From the NCBI RefSeq assembly GCF_002232035.1, contig NZ_NKXR01000003.1:1-64000 (forward strand): DNA of 64,000 bases. Direction: 5' to 3'. The notes under the pieces were generated by a model. It had not been told where the DNA came from, ran no database searches, and worked only from the letters and a program-made list of their open reading frames with translations. The stretch comes from Collinsella sp. TF06-26. GTDB lineage: Bacteria; Actinomycetota; Coriobacteriia; Coriobacteriales; Coriobacteriaceae. This document shows, one piece after another, positions 43,894-53,000 of the stretch. Position 1 is the stretch's first letter, and each line of letters starts with the position of its first letter. The position numbers and the translations under genes are program-made.

Positions 43894-44712
43894 TCAAAGA
43901 AATCTCGACCGCAATCGGTCGACAGTAAAGCAAATGGTAAAAACGCTTGCTACGTTTATGAGGCAGTCAATTAAAATCGAGATGCATTGACCATTCCCCA
44001 ACGGGGTCACGCCGCAAATCCACATGAGCATCGAGGCTGGAAGCGGAAGCATGGAATTGGCCCCGATCTGTATGTAGACCGCTACGACGTTGACAAGCAA
44101 CAGCATGCCAATCGGACCGAAGCCGGATCCAAAATAGGAAACAACGATTACGCAAGAAACCACGTATGCAAGGCAGGCAGCGGCAGCAAGAACAAGTCGA
44201 TAGCAAAATACATGCAGGTTGAAATACCGCTGAGCATCCGAAACGATTGCGCAGTTAAGACAGTACAAAACGACACTCGACAGGACAAACGCGCCCAAAA
44301 GGGCAAAAGAAGATAGCACCACTCGCGCAACGATAGCGCACACACGCTTCCCTCCCCGAGCCTCCGACAACCCCCACGGTTCCTCGACAAAGCCCGAACT
44401 GACAAAGCGCGGCACAATGCAAGCCGCGATGAACGGAAAGAACAATGCATGGGCCAACGGGGCTACGTTGAACAGCAGACCGCGAAAAACCTCTGCATTG
44501 CCAAATAGAAGGACATCCTCCGCCGATAGCCGAAGCGTCGGGTCTGGGAAAAAACCCAAGAAACTGTTCTCACGGAGGCTACAGAACCACATCGGGAAAG
44601 AATTAAGCTGCAATATCACCATGTACGCATAAATTACCAGGATTAAGGCGTACGCCCATTTGCTCACATGCTTCAATTCTGACTGGAGAAGTCTTTTAAT
44701 CTGACGAGCCAT
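43894..44712 (-). CDS. ABC exporter membrane subunit 2
   Basis: 272 aa, about six transmembrane segments, no recognised catalytic motif. Follows a second permease and an ATPase with overlaps, in the order ATPase-permease-permease used by lantibiotic self-protection or ABC-2 type exporters. ATG 44712 has GGGGGTG 5-6 bases upstream; a GTG at 44721 is possible. No peptide or biosynthetic gene is adjacent, so the substrate is unknown. Confidence 0.72.
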   Translation of the reverse strand: MARQIKRLLQSELKHVSKWAYALILVIYAYMVILQLNSFPMWFCSLRENSFLGFFPDPTLRLSAEDVLLFGNAEVFRGLLFNVAPLAHALFFPFIAACIVPRFVSSGFVEEPWGLSEARGGKRVCAIVARVVLSSFALLGAFVLSSVVLYCLNCAIVSDAQRYFNLHVFCYRLVLAAAACLAYVVSCVIVVSYFGSGFGPIGMLLLVNVVAVYIQIGANSMLPLPASMLMWICGVTPLGNGQCISILIDCLINVASVFTICFTVDRLRSRFL

Positions 44713-45520
44713 TGAGCACACCCCCAGCGCGAAAGCTCAAGAGAGCGTAAATCAATACCGATAGACAGCTGGCTGCCACGCCATATCCCAGAAGCGTCAG
44801 CTGCCCCATATCGCTATACCCAAGGGCACATCCGACTCCAAGGTACGGCCCCGGAAGGAAGAAGATCCATCGCAAGGATGGTATAGGTGCCTGAAGGAAG
44901 GCTCCGTAGAGCGTCAAGCTCATGACAAATCCAACTATCACCACGGCCCCGCTCAATACAGCGCTGCCCGTTATCCGATAGATGGTCACCGTCTCCAGCG
45001 CAACCGATATCACCAATACGGCGTTGACTATCATTGCAGGCAAAAATACAGTTAGTATGTTGTGCGAGTAGTTATGCCCTCCACGTATTATGGCTATTGC
45101 AAAAAGAAGAAGGCAAAGCGCGCTATACGCTGCGCCAATTATTAAAGCAGACGAAAGTACATGTGCCAGAGCCCCGTTAAAGCGGGCAAGACCTCTTGCT
45201 GAAGAAATTCGGCATCCCTCTTCATAGCCGCGCTCCTGTAAAATCGCCAGGCAAACGATGAGTGGAACGAACAGGGAGGTACCGGCAAAAGCACTGCGCG
45301 CAAGGGACTCATCAGGCGCAGAAGGATCGATTACATTCCAGCAGAAGCCAATATCCTCCCCAAAAACGCTATTGCCAAAGGCGAGCAACGTTGTTCCGTT
45401 TTTCAGAAAGATGCCGAAGAGAAGGCCGAACGCCAGCATAAGCGCAAGACCAAACTTCGCCGGAAATATCCTGTGCAAACGCATCATATCTGCCTTTATG
45501 GGATGGATCGCCCGCCTCAT
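44696..45520 (-). CDS. ABC exporter membrane subunit 1
   Basis: 274 aa. Six or seven transmembrane segments with a large first outer loop (about 40-80). The ATG at 45520 overlaps the ATPase stop (ATGA), and its own end overlaps the second subunit by 17 bases. Weakly like ABC-2 permeases by plan only. Confidence 0.72.
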   Translation of the reverse strand: MRRAIHPIKADMMRLHRIFPAKFGLALMLAFGLLFGIFLKNGTTLLAFGNSVFGEDIGFCWNVIDPSAPDESLARSAFAGTSLFVPLIVCLAILQERGYEEGCRISSARGLARFNGALAHVLSSALIIGAAYSALCLLLFAIAIIRGGHNYSHNILTVFLPAMIVNAVLVISVALETVTIYRITGSAVLSGAVVIVGFVMSLTLYGAFLQAPIPSLRWIFFLPGPYLGVGCALGYSDMGQLTLLGYGVAASCLSVLIYALLSFRAGGVLNGSSD

Positions 45521-46242
45521 AGCGAGACCGCCTTCATCAAGCACCTGTAATACTCTTTTAGGGACGACGCCTCATCCCTTATGACGTCCATCGATTCCTT
45601 TTTCAGCAGTTCGCCGTCATGAATAAACAGGCAGCTTGTTGCAACCGATGCCAGCTCATCCAAATCATGACTAGAGATGAGCATGGTCTTACCCTGCTCT
45701 CGATTCAATCGGCCGATAAGGGTCCATATGCTCTCAATGCCCAACGGATCCAATCCATTTGCCGGCTCATCGAAAATCAGCAAGTCGGTGTCGCCCAACA
45801 AAGCCGTAGCTATATCCAATCGCCGTTTCATTCCCAGAGAAAAACTGCTCACGCTCTTTTTCTCATCGACGTCCAGCCCGACTAGGCTCAAAACGCGAGG
45901 AATCTCACGCTTCTCATCGAGCCCCCATTCCACACATCGGATTTGAAGATTCTCAGCCGCACTGAGGGATTGGTATGCTCCGCAGGAATCTGGCACATAG
46001 CCGACACGCGTCCGCATCAGGCTCAGCTCTTTTTTCGACTTGCCTCCAAAGAGCTCCACGCTCCCCGACGATGGCTCACAGAGGCCCAATACGATTTTAA
46101 TAAGCGTGCTTTTGCCCGCCCCGTTTGCACCAACAAGGGCGCAGAGCTCAGACTGATGTACCTCGAAGGAAACGTCATGCAAAACGCGGCGCCTCCCATA
46201 GTGCTTTGACACCCTTGATAGCCTTATCGTTGATACGTTCAT
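45517..46242 (-). CDS. ABC transporter ATP-binding protein
   Basis: 241 aa. CcmA/BcrA-type ATPase: Walker A GANGAGKST (38-46), signature FSLGM (134-138), Walker B LLIFDEPANGLDPLG (154-168). GGGAGG lies 3-4 bases before the ATG at 46242. Upstream are a TTGACA hexamer (minus strand, 46345-46340) and an inverted TTATCG/CGATAA pair (46296-46301, 46326-46331) that could be promoter and operator. First gene of the three-gene exporter. Confidence 0.9.
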   Translation of the reverse strand: MNVSTIRLSRVSKHYGRRRVLHDVSFEVHQSELCALVGANGAGKSTLIKIVLGLCEPSSGSVELFGGKSKKELSLMRTRVGYVPDSCGAYQSLSAAENLQIRCVEWGLDEKREIPRVLSLVGLDVDEKKSVSSFSLGMKRRLDIATALLGDTDLLIFDEPANGLDPLGIESIWTLIGRLNREQGKTMLISSHDLDELASVATSCLFIHDGELLKKESMDVIRDEASSLKEYYRCLMKAVSL

Positions 46243-46367
46243 TGGCCTCCCGTTCCGCTTGATAGCAAAACCGCTCATATCGTTCCTTCTTTACTTTATC
46301 GTTTTCCATAGTTGTTATTGTTTTTCGATAACTCATATTTGTCAAGATAATCTAAAAGAAAGAACCC

Positions 46368-46386
46368 GTGTTAGACACGGGTCCCT
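46368..46386 (-). terminator. terminator of the DUF2975/XRE pair
   Basis: On the minus strand ACCCGTGT and ACACGGGT form the stem, followed by TCTTTCTTTT. Confidence 0.8.
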
Positions 46387-46422
46387 TCACGCTGATATTT
46401 CGTTTTAGTTGTTCGCCTTAAG

Positions 46423-46752
46423 CTACTCGTCGCTCAAATCGACAGCAAAGACTGATGTCGGAAGCGACGCCTCATTGCCTCCGCCGTCCCGCATCTGCCT
46501 CACAACGTTTTTTGCACGCTCAACAATAAGCTCCTCAAGCTCTTTCTCACTCACGCGCTGAATAATATCTCCCGGTTGACAATCAAGCTCATCACAGATA
46601 TCGAGGAGCGTCTTTAGGCGAATAGCTTTTATCTTTCCGTTTCTAAGCTTTGAAATATTAGCCGGAGTATGCCCCGTCGCTCGAATCAGATCAGCACTGG
46701 TCTTTCCGGTCTTAAGCAGCTGCGTCTCAAGCTCGATGATGAGATAGCTCAT
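46423..46752 (-). CDS. XRE-family HTH regulator (YozG-like)
   Basis: 109 aa. Residues 12-70 form a Cro/CI helix-turn-helix (SADLIRATGHTPANISKLRNGKIKAIRLKTLLDICDELDCQPGDII), then a short helical tail. Preceded by AGGAGG and only 8 bases after the DUF2975 gene; such DUF2975-XRE pairs are common and the regulator usually controls its own operon. Confidence 0.85.
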   Translation of the reverse strand: MSYLIIELETQLLKTGKTSADLIRATGHTPANISKLRNGKIKAIRLKTLLDICDELDCQPGDIIQRVSEKELEELIVERAKNVVRQMRDGGGNEASLPTSVFAVDLSDE

Positions 46753-46760
46753 GTTTCCTC

Positions 46761-47321
46761 CTACACAAGCTCGTCAGACTGCTCTTGGAGCAGCGAGGCA
46801 TAACTCCAGATCGCCGAGATAAACAGACAGACAACTGCGCCGATAAACGACCCCGCATCAAAGGTAGCGCCTTGGCAAATCTCAATAACGAAGGAATGAG
46901 GCACGATGTAAAGCTCCAGTCCGCCAATGGTGAGATTGACCGATCCATAGGCACCAACAAGCGAAACCGCGGCGTTAACAGCAAAGGCAAGCGCGAGAAC
47001 ACGGATAAGCCACACATGCGTCTTGGTAAAGGGCGAGACGCCTCGCGAGATGTTACGGCTGATCCCGCACAAAACGACAAGCGAAATACCCACGACGAGT
47101 GCCAGGCACAGTCCGCTTGGGATAACGATGCACCCGCCATTGAGAAGCGTCACGACACCGAAAGAATCGACAGAAGCAACGTTTGCAACCGCATACCAGA
47201 TCACGTAAACAACCAACGCGGCAAAAGCAACGAGCATCCCTGCAAAAACGGCTGCCATGCAAAAACCAAGCTTCCTGATATTTTCGCCCGCCTTGGCCAT
47301 ACGCTGAACGCTGTTGGACAT
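46761..47321 (-). CDS. DUF2975 membrane protein
   Basis: 186 aa, four transmembrane segments (about 19-45, 65-90, 105-130, 155-178), with the family pattern SRNISRGVSPFTKTHVWLIR in the middle. Function unknown; partner of the small XRE regulator downstream. Start at 47321 with GAGGGTGAG upstream. Confidence 0.82.
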   Translation of the reverse strand: MSNSVQRMAKAGENIRKLGFCMAAVFAGMLVAFAALVVYVIWYAVANVASVDSFGVVTLLNGGCIVIPSGLCLALVVGISLVVLCGISRNISRGVSPFTKTHVWLIRVLALAFAVNAAVSLVGAYGSVNLTIGGLELYIVPHSFVIEICQGATFDAGSFIGAVVCLFISAIWSYASLLQEQSDELV

Positions 47322-47463
47322 ACACTCACCCTCATCGGTTCTATCGTTATTCGAACAGTTTATCGAACAACGATATGGATTGCATGCGGAAAGCCCCGCC
47401 AGTGCGCATAGGCCATTCACTAATCAGAAGGGGTGAGAGTGGATTTTTGGACACGTATCGAAC

Positions 47464-47527
47464 GAGCGTGGATAATCTCCCACTTTGAGGCCGCCACCGG
47501 GCCTAAAACGGGAGATTATCCACGCTC
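47464..47527. repeat. 18-bp perfect palindrome with inner stem
   Basis: GAGCGTGGATAATCTCCC (47464-47481) and its exact complement (47510-47527) enclose a loop containing AGGCC/GGCCT. It lies between the DUF2975 pair and the Hpt gene; on the minus strand no T run follows. Confidence 0.85.
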
Positions 47528-47551
47528 ATAGTCATCAAGGCTCACAGCCTC

Positions 47552-47908
47552 TTACTCGGCCGCCTCGCGCAGGGCCGACATCGTAGCCGCATATTGCTGC
47601 TGCAACGCATGCATTCCCTCGCGAGCGCCGTCAACGGCATCGGCGCCGCGCAGCGCTTCGGTCACCACGACCGCCGGCTCGTACAGATTATCGAATCCCA
47701 GGTTCTGGCTCACGCCCTTGAGCGTGTGCGCTGCCATAAACGCACCTTCGGCGTCTCCTGCCGCCATGGCGGCCTCCAGCTTGTCCATGCTCTCGTCATC
47801 CAAAAACTTGAGGGCAAAGCGGGCAAGCATTTCCCCGCCCATCAGCCGAGCGCACGCGTCATCATAATTAGCGCCGATCTTCTCATACGCCTCACGCATG
47901 GAAATCAT
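47552..47908 (-). CDS. Hpt phosphotransfer protein
   Basis: 118 aa, helical. Residues 58-70 (MAAHTLKGVSQNL) are the Hpt signature with phosphoacceptor His61. Acts as a shuttle between a histidine kinase and a response regulator. It follows the REC-HD-GYP gene by 24 bases on the same strand, so that REC domain is the natural partner. AAAGGAG is 10 bases before the ATG. Confidence 0.9.
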   Translation of the reverse strand: MISMREAYEKIGANYDDACARLMGGEMLARFALKFLDDESMDKLEAAMAAGDAEGAFMAAHTLKGVSQNLGFDNLYEPAVVVTEALRGADAVDGAREGMHALQQQYAATMSALREAAE

Positions 47909-47932
47909 GGATTAAAAACTCCTTTGTTCAAA

Positions 47933-49813
47933 CTAAATCGTGGGGAACGCAACGACGTCGGCGGGGCGTGCCAAGGTTTCGGCAATGCGGTCTTGCACCT
48001 CGAGCAGGCAGTCGAGCAGCAGCGGGTTAAAGGTGCCGCACTGACCGTCCAGGATCATCTTGATCGCTTCCTCGTGCGGGATGGCATCCTTGTACACGCG
48101 CACGCTCGTCAGCGCATCGTACACGTCGGCCACCGAAACCACCTGTGCGGCGATGGGGATATCGTCGCCCTTAAGACCGTCGGGATAACCCCTGCCGTCC
48201 CAGCGCTCGTGGTGCCAACGCGCAATCTGGTACGCATATTCCAAAAGCGCATTGCCGGCGTGATGGCTGCCCAGCTCGAGCAGCATGTTGGCGCCAATCG
48301 TGGTATGCGTCTTCATAATCTCGAATTCCTCGGGCGTGAGGCGCCCGGGCTTGTTGAGGATCGCATCGTCAATCGACATCTTGCCGATATCGTGCAGCGC
48401 CGAAGCCAGGGCGATCGTGGAGCGTTCCTCATTGTCGAGGGAGATCGTGCCGCTACGCTGGACCAGACAGCCAAGCAGCAGCTCGGTCAGCTTTTCGATG
48501 TTCGTAACGTGCCTACCGCTCTCGCCGTTGCGAAGCTCCATGACGCCGGCCATGATGTCGATGAGCATGCGACTGTTCTTGACGCGCTCGTTGTACTGTT
48601 GGGACAGCAGGTTCGTCAGGCGGCGCTGTTTGGCGTACAGGCGGATGGTGTTGCTTACGCGGCGGCGCACGACACGGGAGTCAAACGGGCGGTTGATATA
48701 GTCCGAGGCGCCCAGCTCGTACGCGCGCAGAACCGCATCATCGGAATCTTCGCTCGAAATCATGATGACAGGCAGATTATCGATACCCGATCGGCGCGAC
48801 AGATCGGCCAGCACCTCAAAGCCGCTTATGCCCGGCATCACAATGTCCAGCAGCACGAGCGACAACTCATCGCCATAGCGGTCGACCATGTCGAGCGCCG
48901 CACGACCGTTATCGGCCTCGAGGATGCAATGCTCGTCCTTGAGCATCTCGCTGAGAATGGCTCGGTTCATCTCGGAGTCATCGGCGATAAGCACCAAAGG
49001 CTTTTCGCTTTGGAAGGCCTCGATGGAATCGGCATCGGTCACGACCGTACCGGCTTTTGCCTTAGCGCGGCTCAGTAACTGAGCAGCGCGGCCAACGCCC
49101 TCATCGACCGTCTCGCCATGAATGCGAACGCCACCAACACATGCCGTCAAGCTCACGTACTCATGGCCCGGAATAATCGTGGAATGAACGGCATCGGACA
49201 CCTGATGCAGGCGACGGGTGAAGTCATCGGAGGGAATATTGGGCATGACGACCACAAACTTGTCGCAGCCATAGCGCACAAGCTCGTCAGTCGAACGAAT
49301 TCCGCTGCGTATGGCTGTCGCCACAGCACCGAGCGCAAGGTCGCCGGCATGACGGCCACACGTATCGTTGAAGGCCCTAAAATCATCAACGTCGATCATC
49401 GCAACGCCGGCATTCATGCGGGCGCTGCGAAGCTTTTCCTCGTAATATCGGCGATTGCGCACGCTCGTCAGCACGTCGGTGTAGACAAGGTCCTCTTCCG
49501 CGGCCTCTTGCTCATCAATCGGACGCACCATCAGCAAGACGTGAGGCTCGCCCTCGACCTTCAGAGGGCGTAGACGGGCGCGGTACTCAGTGCCATCATT
49601 GAGCAGCTGCTCCGACACCTCATCGGAGTCTGCCAAAGCCTCAAGACTCGACTGACGCAGACAAGGGCAGCGATCGCCGGCGAGCAAGCAGTTAGGCTCG
49701 CTCTTAATCTGATCGGCCGACAGCAAACGCACCACGGGGTAGGTCTTCGCGACGCGGGCGACCTCGACGGCAGCCTCCTCGTCGGTTAGATTGACCTCGT
49801 GATTATTGAGCAT
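47933..49813 (-). CDS. response regulator with degenerate GGDEF, REC and HD-GYP domains
   Basis: 626 aa. N-terminal ~105 residues unassigned; GGDEF-like domain (about 108-265) whose catalytic motif reads YGCDKF (181-186) in place of GGDEF/GGEEF, so cyclase activity is unlikely; REC domain (272-390) with phosphoacceptor D323 in LLDIVMPG; HD-GYP domain (410-620) with HD at 474-475 in LHDIGK and GRGYPDGL at 541-548, a cyclic-di-GMP phosphodiesterase signature. The domain order GGDEF-REC-HD-GYP is unusual. Likely degrades c-di-GMP under phosphorelay control through the Hpt protein downstream. Start 49813 with AAAGGG. Confidence 0.88.
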   Translation of the reverse strand: MLNNHEVNLTDEEAAVEVARVAKTYPVVRLLSADQIKSEPNCLLAGDRCPCLRQSSLEALADSDEVSEQLLNDGTEYRARLRPLKVEGEPHVLLMVRPIDEQEAAEEDLVYTDVLTSVRNRRYYEEKLRSARMNAGVAMIDVDDFRAFNDTCGRHAGDLALGAVATAIRSGIRSTDELVRYGCDKFVVVMPNIPSDDFTRRLHQVSDAVHSTIIPGHEYVSLTACVGGVRIHGETVDEGVGRAAQLLSRAKAKAGTVVTDADSIEAFQSEKPLVLIADDSEMNRAILSEMLKDEHCILEADNGRAALDMVDRYGDELSLVLLDIVMPGISGFEVLADLSRRSGIDNLPVIMISSEDSDDAVLRAYELGASDYINRPFDSRVVRRRVSNTIRLYAKQRRLTNLLSQQYNERVKNSRMLIDIMAGVMELRNGESGRHVTNIEKLTELLLGCLVQRSGTISLDNEERSTIALASALHDIGKMSIDDAILNKPGRLTPEEFEIMKTHTTIGANMLLELGSHHAGNALLEYAYQIARWHHERWDGRGYPDGLKGDDIPIAAQVVSVADVYDALTSVRVYKDAIPHEEAIKMILDGQCGTFNPLLLDCLLEVQDRIAETLARPADVVAFPTI

Positions 49814-50023
49814 ATGGGGCCCTTTCGATAGTTTCGCATGGAGCGGTGGGTTCCAAATGTTACAAGGGTAACACCTTGTCGATGCAGGTAAGTACGTGAA
49901 TGCTGCCACATTCTTATGAGTTGGCAGACGGCGCGATTGAAGCCGCAGACGCGAGGTTTTGAGCACGTTTGTTAATACGGCCGAAACGTTTGCGGATGAA
50001 GCCTGCTTTGGCTATTGCGGATG

Positions 50024-50821
50024 CTAGAGCCCCAGGATGCCACGGACAGCCCGGGCAGCCGCTGCCGGGCGATCGCGCAGACCGTTATGCGCGCCCGGGA
50101 TCGTCACGAGAGGGCAATCGAGATATTCGGCAGCCGCTCGCGTGCCAGCCTCGCGGGGCGTGCCAATCGAGAGCTCGCCTAGGAGCACGGCGGCCACCGT
50201 TTTCGACGCGCGAACGCTATCCCAATCGGGAACGCAGGTCATAGTAATCCCGTATTCGTTTGCCATGAAACTGCGGCCGTTGCGCAGGGCATGCTTGGCT
50301 TCTGCCTCGGTCGTTCCAGGAGCCTCGGGGTCCAAGTCGCCGAGGGCTCCCAAGAAAAGCCGGAGCGCCCTTGAAACCTTTCCAGCCGCAATCATATCGA
50401 GCAAAACCGGAGCTGCGCCCATGCCGACGCCTTCGGCCGACACAGCCGGCTCATGCAGAATCGCACGGGCGACGAGATGGGGTTCAGTGCGAAGAAGCTC
50501 CAGCGCTACCAACGTACCGGCGCTGTGCGCAAGCACACTTGTCGGAGCGCCAACGTGTTCGATCACGGCCTGCAGGTCGGCGGCCTGAGCGGCAAGATCA
50601 TAGCTGCCGTCTGCCGCTTCGCTGCTGCCACCACAGCCGCGGCGGTCGTAGGCAATTACGCGGTAGTTGCGGCTGAGCTCACAAGCGATGCCGTCGAAAA
50701 ATGTGCCGTCAACACAAGCGCCGTGCACGCACACCAAGGCAGGAGTATCAGGCGACACATCCGGGCCGGCATATTCGCGACAGGCAATCGTGGTGCCTGC
50801 ATTCTCGACCGTAAAATCCAT
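50024..50821 (-). CDS. alpha/beta hydrolase
   Basis: 265 aa. Oxyanion HGACVDGTFF (34-43), nucleophile elbow AHSAGT (Ser near 99-101) in place of GxSxG, and catalytic His in PGAHNGLRDRP near the end. Small-molecule esterase or haloperoxidase-like; substrate unknown. Transcribed alone, divergent from the radical SAM gene. Confidence 0.85.
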   Translation of the reverse strand: MDFTVENAGTTIACREYAGPDVSPDTPALVCVHGACVDGTFFDGIACELSRNYRVIAYDRRGCGGSSEAADGSYDLAAQAADLQAVIEHVGAPTSVLAHSAGTLVALELLRTEPHLVARAILHEPAVSAEGVGMGAAPVLLDMIAAGKVSRALRLFLGALGDLDPEAPGTTEAEAKHALRNGRSFMANEYGITMTCVPDWDSVRASKTVAAVLLGELSIGTPREAGTRAAAEYLDCPLVTIPGAHNGLRDRPAAAARAVRGILGL

Positions 50822-51046
50822 GTTGTGCCCCCATCATCAATGCCCATCCAATTGCACGTCAGCACGGCTGAATGGTCCCGCATTGCCTTACGACTTGTTA
50901 ACAGATTAACTGTACCCGACCCGAGGCTTTTCATGGCACGGCATCATGAGCGACGTGAAAAAACGAAACTTGTAAAGCAAGAGCCCGCACCTCGCTTTGG
51001 AGCCGATGCTATGCTTAGGCGCAATAGTCTTGAGGAGCATATGCCT

Positions 51047-51823
51047 ATGTCTACATTTTTGAATGCCAGCCCCATCTTTGGACCCGTTCGCAGCCGTCGC
51101 CTTGGTCTCTCGCTCGGCGTCAACATGATGCCGGCCAGCGGCAAAATCTGCACGTTCGACTGCATTTACTGCGAAAACGGCCTCAACGCCGAGCGCCCCT
51201 GCCACGAGCCGTATAACACGGCTGCCGTGGTGCTCGATGCACTCGAGGCAAAGCTGCGCGAGATGGCAGCCGAGGGCGAGCTCCCCGATGTGATCACCTT
51301 CGCAGGCAACGGCGAGCCCACCGCCGCACCGGAGTTTCCGCAGGCCATTGCCGGTGCCGTCGCGCTGCGCGACGAGCTTGCCCCAAACTCCAAGATCGCC
51401 GTGCTCTCCAACGGTACGCGCGCCGACCAGCCAGCCGTGCACGATGCGCTCATGATGGTTGACGACAACATCCTCAAGCTCGACACGGTCGACCCGGCAT
51501 TTATCCAGCTGCTCGACCAGCCCGTCGGTCCCTATGACGTTGAGCACCAGATCGAGACGTTCGCGAGCTTTAACGGCCACGTCATTATCCAGACGATCTT
51601 TTTGACCGGCGAGTACCAGGGCAAGCTCATCGACAACACCGGCGAGGAGTACGTTGCCCCCTGGCTCGCGGCGCTTGAGCGCATTCGCCCGCAAGAAGCG
51701 ACCATCTACACGGTGGCGCGCGAGACACCGGTCGCCGGCCTTGCTAAAGCGGCGCCCGAGGTGCTCGACGCCATTGCCGCGCGCGTCCAAGCCCTCGGTA
51801 TTCCCTGCCAGGTGAGCTACTAG
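51047..51823 (+). CDS. radical SAM protein
   Basis: 258 aa. Cluster motif C35-x3-C39-x2-C42 (ICTFDCIYCENG), GNGEPTAAPEF near 87-97 and SNGT; a short radical SAM core without an added C-terminal Cys cluster, of the COG0731-like type sometimes called MoaA-like or Fe-S oxidoreductase. Substrate unknown. ATG 51047 has GAGGAG with 9 bases spacing; an ATG at 51041 is an alternative. Confidence 0.8.
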   Translation: MSTFLNASPIFGPVRSRRLGLSLGVNMMPASGKICTFDCIYCENGLNAERPCHEPYNTAAVVLDALEAKLREMAAEGELPDVITFAGNGEPTAAPEFPQAIAGAVALRDELAPNSKIAVLSNGTRADQPAVHDALMMVDDNILKLDTVDPAFIQLLDQPVGPYDVEHQIETFASFNGHVIIQTIFLTGEYQGKLIDNTGEEYVAPWLAALERIRPQEATIYTVARETPVAGLAKAAPEVLDAIAARVQALGIPCQVSY

Positions 51824-51866
51824 CAAAACCACGCAGCAGCTAGCGCTGCCATCCCGCCCCATCAGC

Positions 51867-51927
51867 TGCGGTGATATAGTTCCTATTTGTGCTGTTAAAC
51901 CGCTTAAATCGGAACTATATCACCGCA
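51867..51927. repeat. palindrome family B, copy 1
   Basis: TGCGGTGATATAGTTCC (51867-51883) and its perfect complement (51911-51927) around a 27-nt loop. Outer half shared with 59120-59188 and 60341-60410. Confidence 0.85.
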
Positions 51928-51982
51928 ACTTTTATGGACGCGTGGGTGGGCTATACTAGCTGCGAATGAAAGGAAGTTAGCC

Positions 51983-52870
51983 ATGTATGACAAAGGACCC
52001 GTGCCCGGCCGCAACGATGCTTGCTGGTGCGGCAGCGGCAAAAAATATAAGAAATGCCACAGCACCTTCGACGAGCGCCTCGAGCGCCTGTGGGAGGAGG
52101 GCTGGGAGGTTCTGCCCCGCACGCTCTACAAGACGCCCGCCGATATCGAGGGCATCAAGCGTTCGGCAGCCATCAACGTAGGCGTGCTCGACTACGTGGG
52201 CGAGCACATCGCCGCGGGCATGACAACCAACCAGATCGACCAGATGATCTACGACTACACCATCGAGCACGGTGGCACGCCGGCCGACCTCAACTACGAA
52301 GGCTACCCCAAGAGCGTGTGCACCTCGATCAACGACGTGGTCTGCCACGGCATCCCCTGCGATACGGACGTGCTGCACGAGGGTGACATCATCAACGTGG
52401 ACTGCTCCACGATCTTGGACGGCTACTTTAGCGACTCGAGCCGCATGTTCTGCATCGGTGAGGTCTCGGCCGAGCGCCAGCGCCTGGTCGACGTCACCCG
52501 CGCCAGCGTGGAGGCGGGTCTGGCGGCCGTCAAGCCATGGCTGCCGCTATCCGTTATGGCCGAGGCCGTGCAAAAGACGGTCGAGGACGCCGGCTTTAGC
52601 GTGGTGCGCGAGTACGGCGGACACGGCATCGGTAAGGAGTTCCACGAGGACCCGTTTGTGGGCTTTACCACCGAGGCGCCCGATGTGGACACCATCATGG
52701 CTCCGGGCATGGTCTTTACCATCGAGCCCATGGTCAATGCCGGAGCGCCCGACATCAAGATTAGCAAGGGCGATGGCTGGTGCGTGCGCACCAAGGACGG
52801 CAGCGATTCGGCCCAGTGCGAGGTACAGCTCGTGGTGACCGAGGATGGTTACGAGCTGCTGAGCTGGTAG
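51983..52870 (+). CDS. map: methionine aminopeptidase with N-terminal SEC-C zinc finger
   Basis: 295 aa. Removes the initiator Met from nascent proteins. The first 30 residues form a SEC-C finger (C14, C16, C25, H26) as in clostridial and actinobacterial MetAP. Metal ligands correspond to D140, D151, H214, E248 and E280; H122 (CHGIP) is the substrate-side His. AAAGGAAG precedes the ATG. A terminator follows directly. Confidence 0.95.
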   Translation: MYDKGPVPGRNDACWCGSGKKYKKCHSTFDERLERLWEEGWEVLPRTLYKTPADIEGIKRSAAINVGVLDYVGEHIAAGMTTNQIDQMIYDYTIEHGGTPADLNYEGYPKSVCTSINDVVCHGIPCDTDVLHEGDIINVDCSTILDGYFSDSSRMFCIGEVSAERQRLVDVTRASVEAGLAAVKPWLPLSVMAEAVQKTVEDAGFSVVREYGGHGIGKEFHEDPFVGFTTEAPDVDTIMAPGMVFTIEPMVNAGAPDIKISKGDGWCVRTKDGSDSAQCEVQLVVTEDGYELLSW

Positions 52871-52879
52871 CCGTGGATG

Positions 52880-52926
52880 CGCCGGATGCTGACGGGCACG
52901 CTCGTCTTGCATCCGGCGTTTTGTTT
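52880..52926 (+). terminator. terminator after map
   Basis: CGCCGGATGC (52880-52889) and GCATCCGGCG (52909-52918) form a 10-bp stem, followed by TTTTGTTTG. Confidence 0.88.
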
Positions 52927-52929
52927 GAA

Positions 52930-52982
52930 CGTTTTGCCTGATAAAACCTGCCAAAATAAACTTGTCCCTTTTTTGGTAGGTT
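52930..52982 (+). repeat. palindromic repeat family A, copy 3
   Basis: CGTTTTGCCTGATAAAACC then CCAAAATAAACTTGTCCC and TTTTTTGGTAGGTT; lies between map and the dehydrogenase, ending 18 bases before the next start codon, so it is transcribed as leader DNA, not as a 3' terminator of the gene ahead. Confidence 0.8.
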
Positions 52983-53000
52983 GAGCGGAGAGGACTGCTT

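Noticed and set aside
49814-50023. Cyclic-di-GMP riboswitch ahead of the HD-GYP gene
   Set aside because: Only a small ACAAGG/CCTTGT hairpin is visible; the conserved riboswitch core is not.
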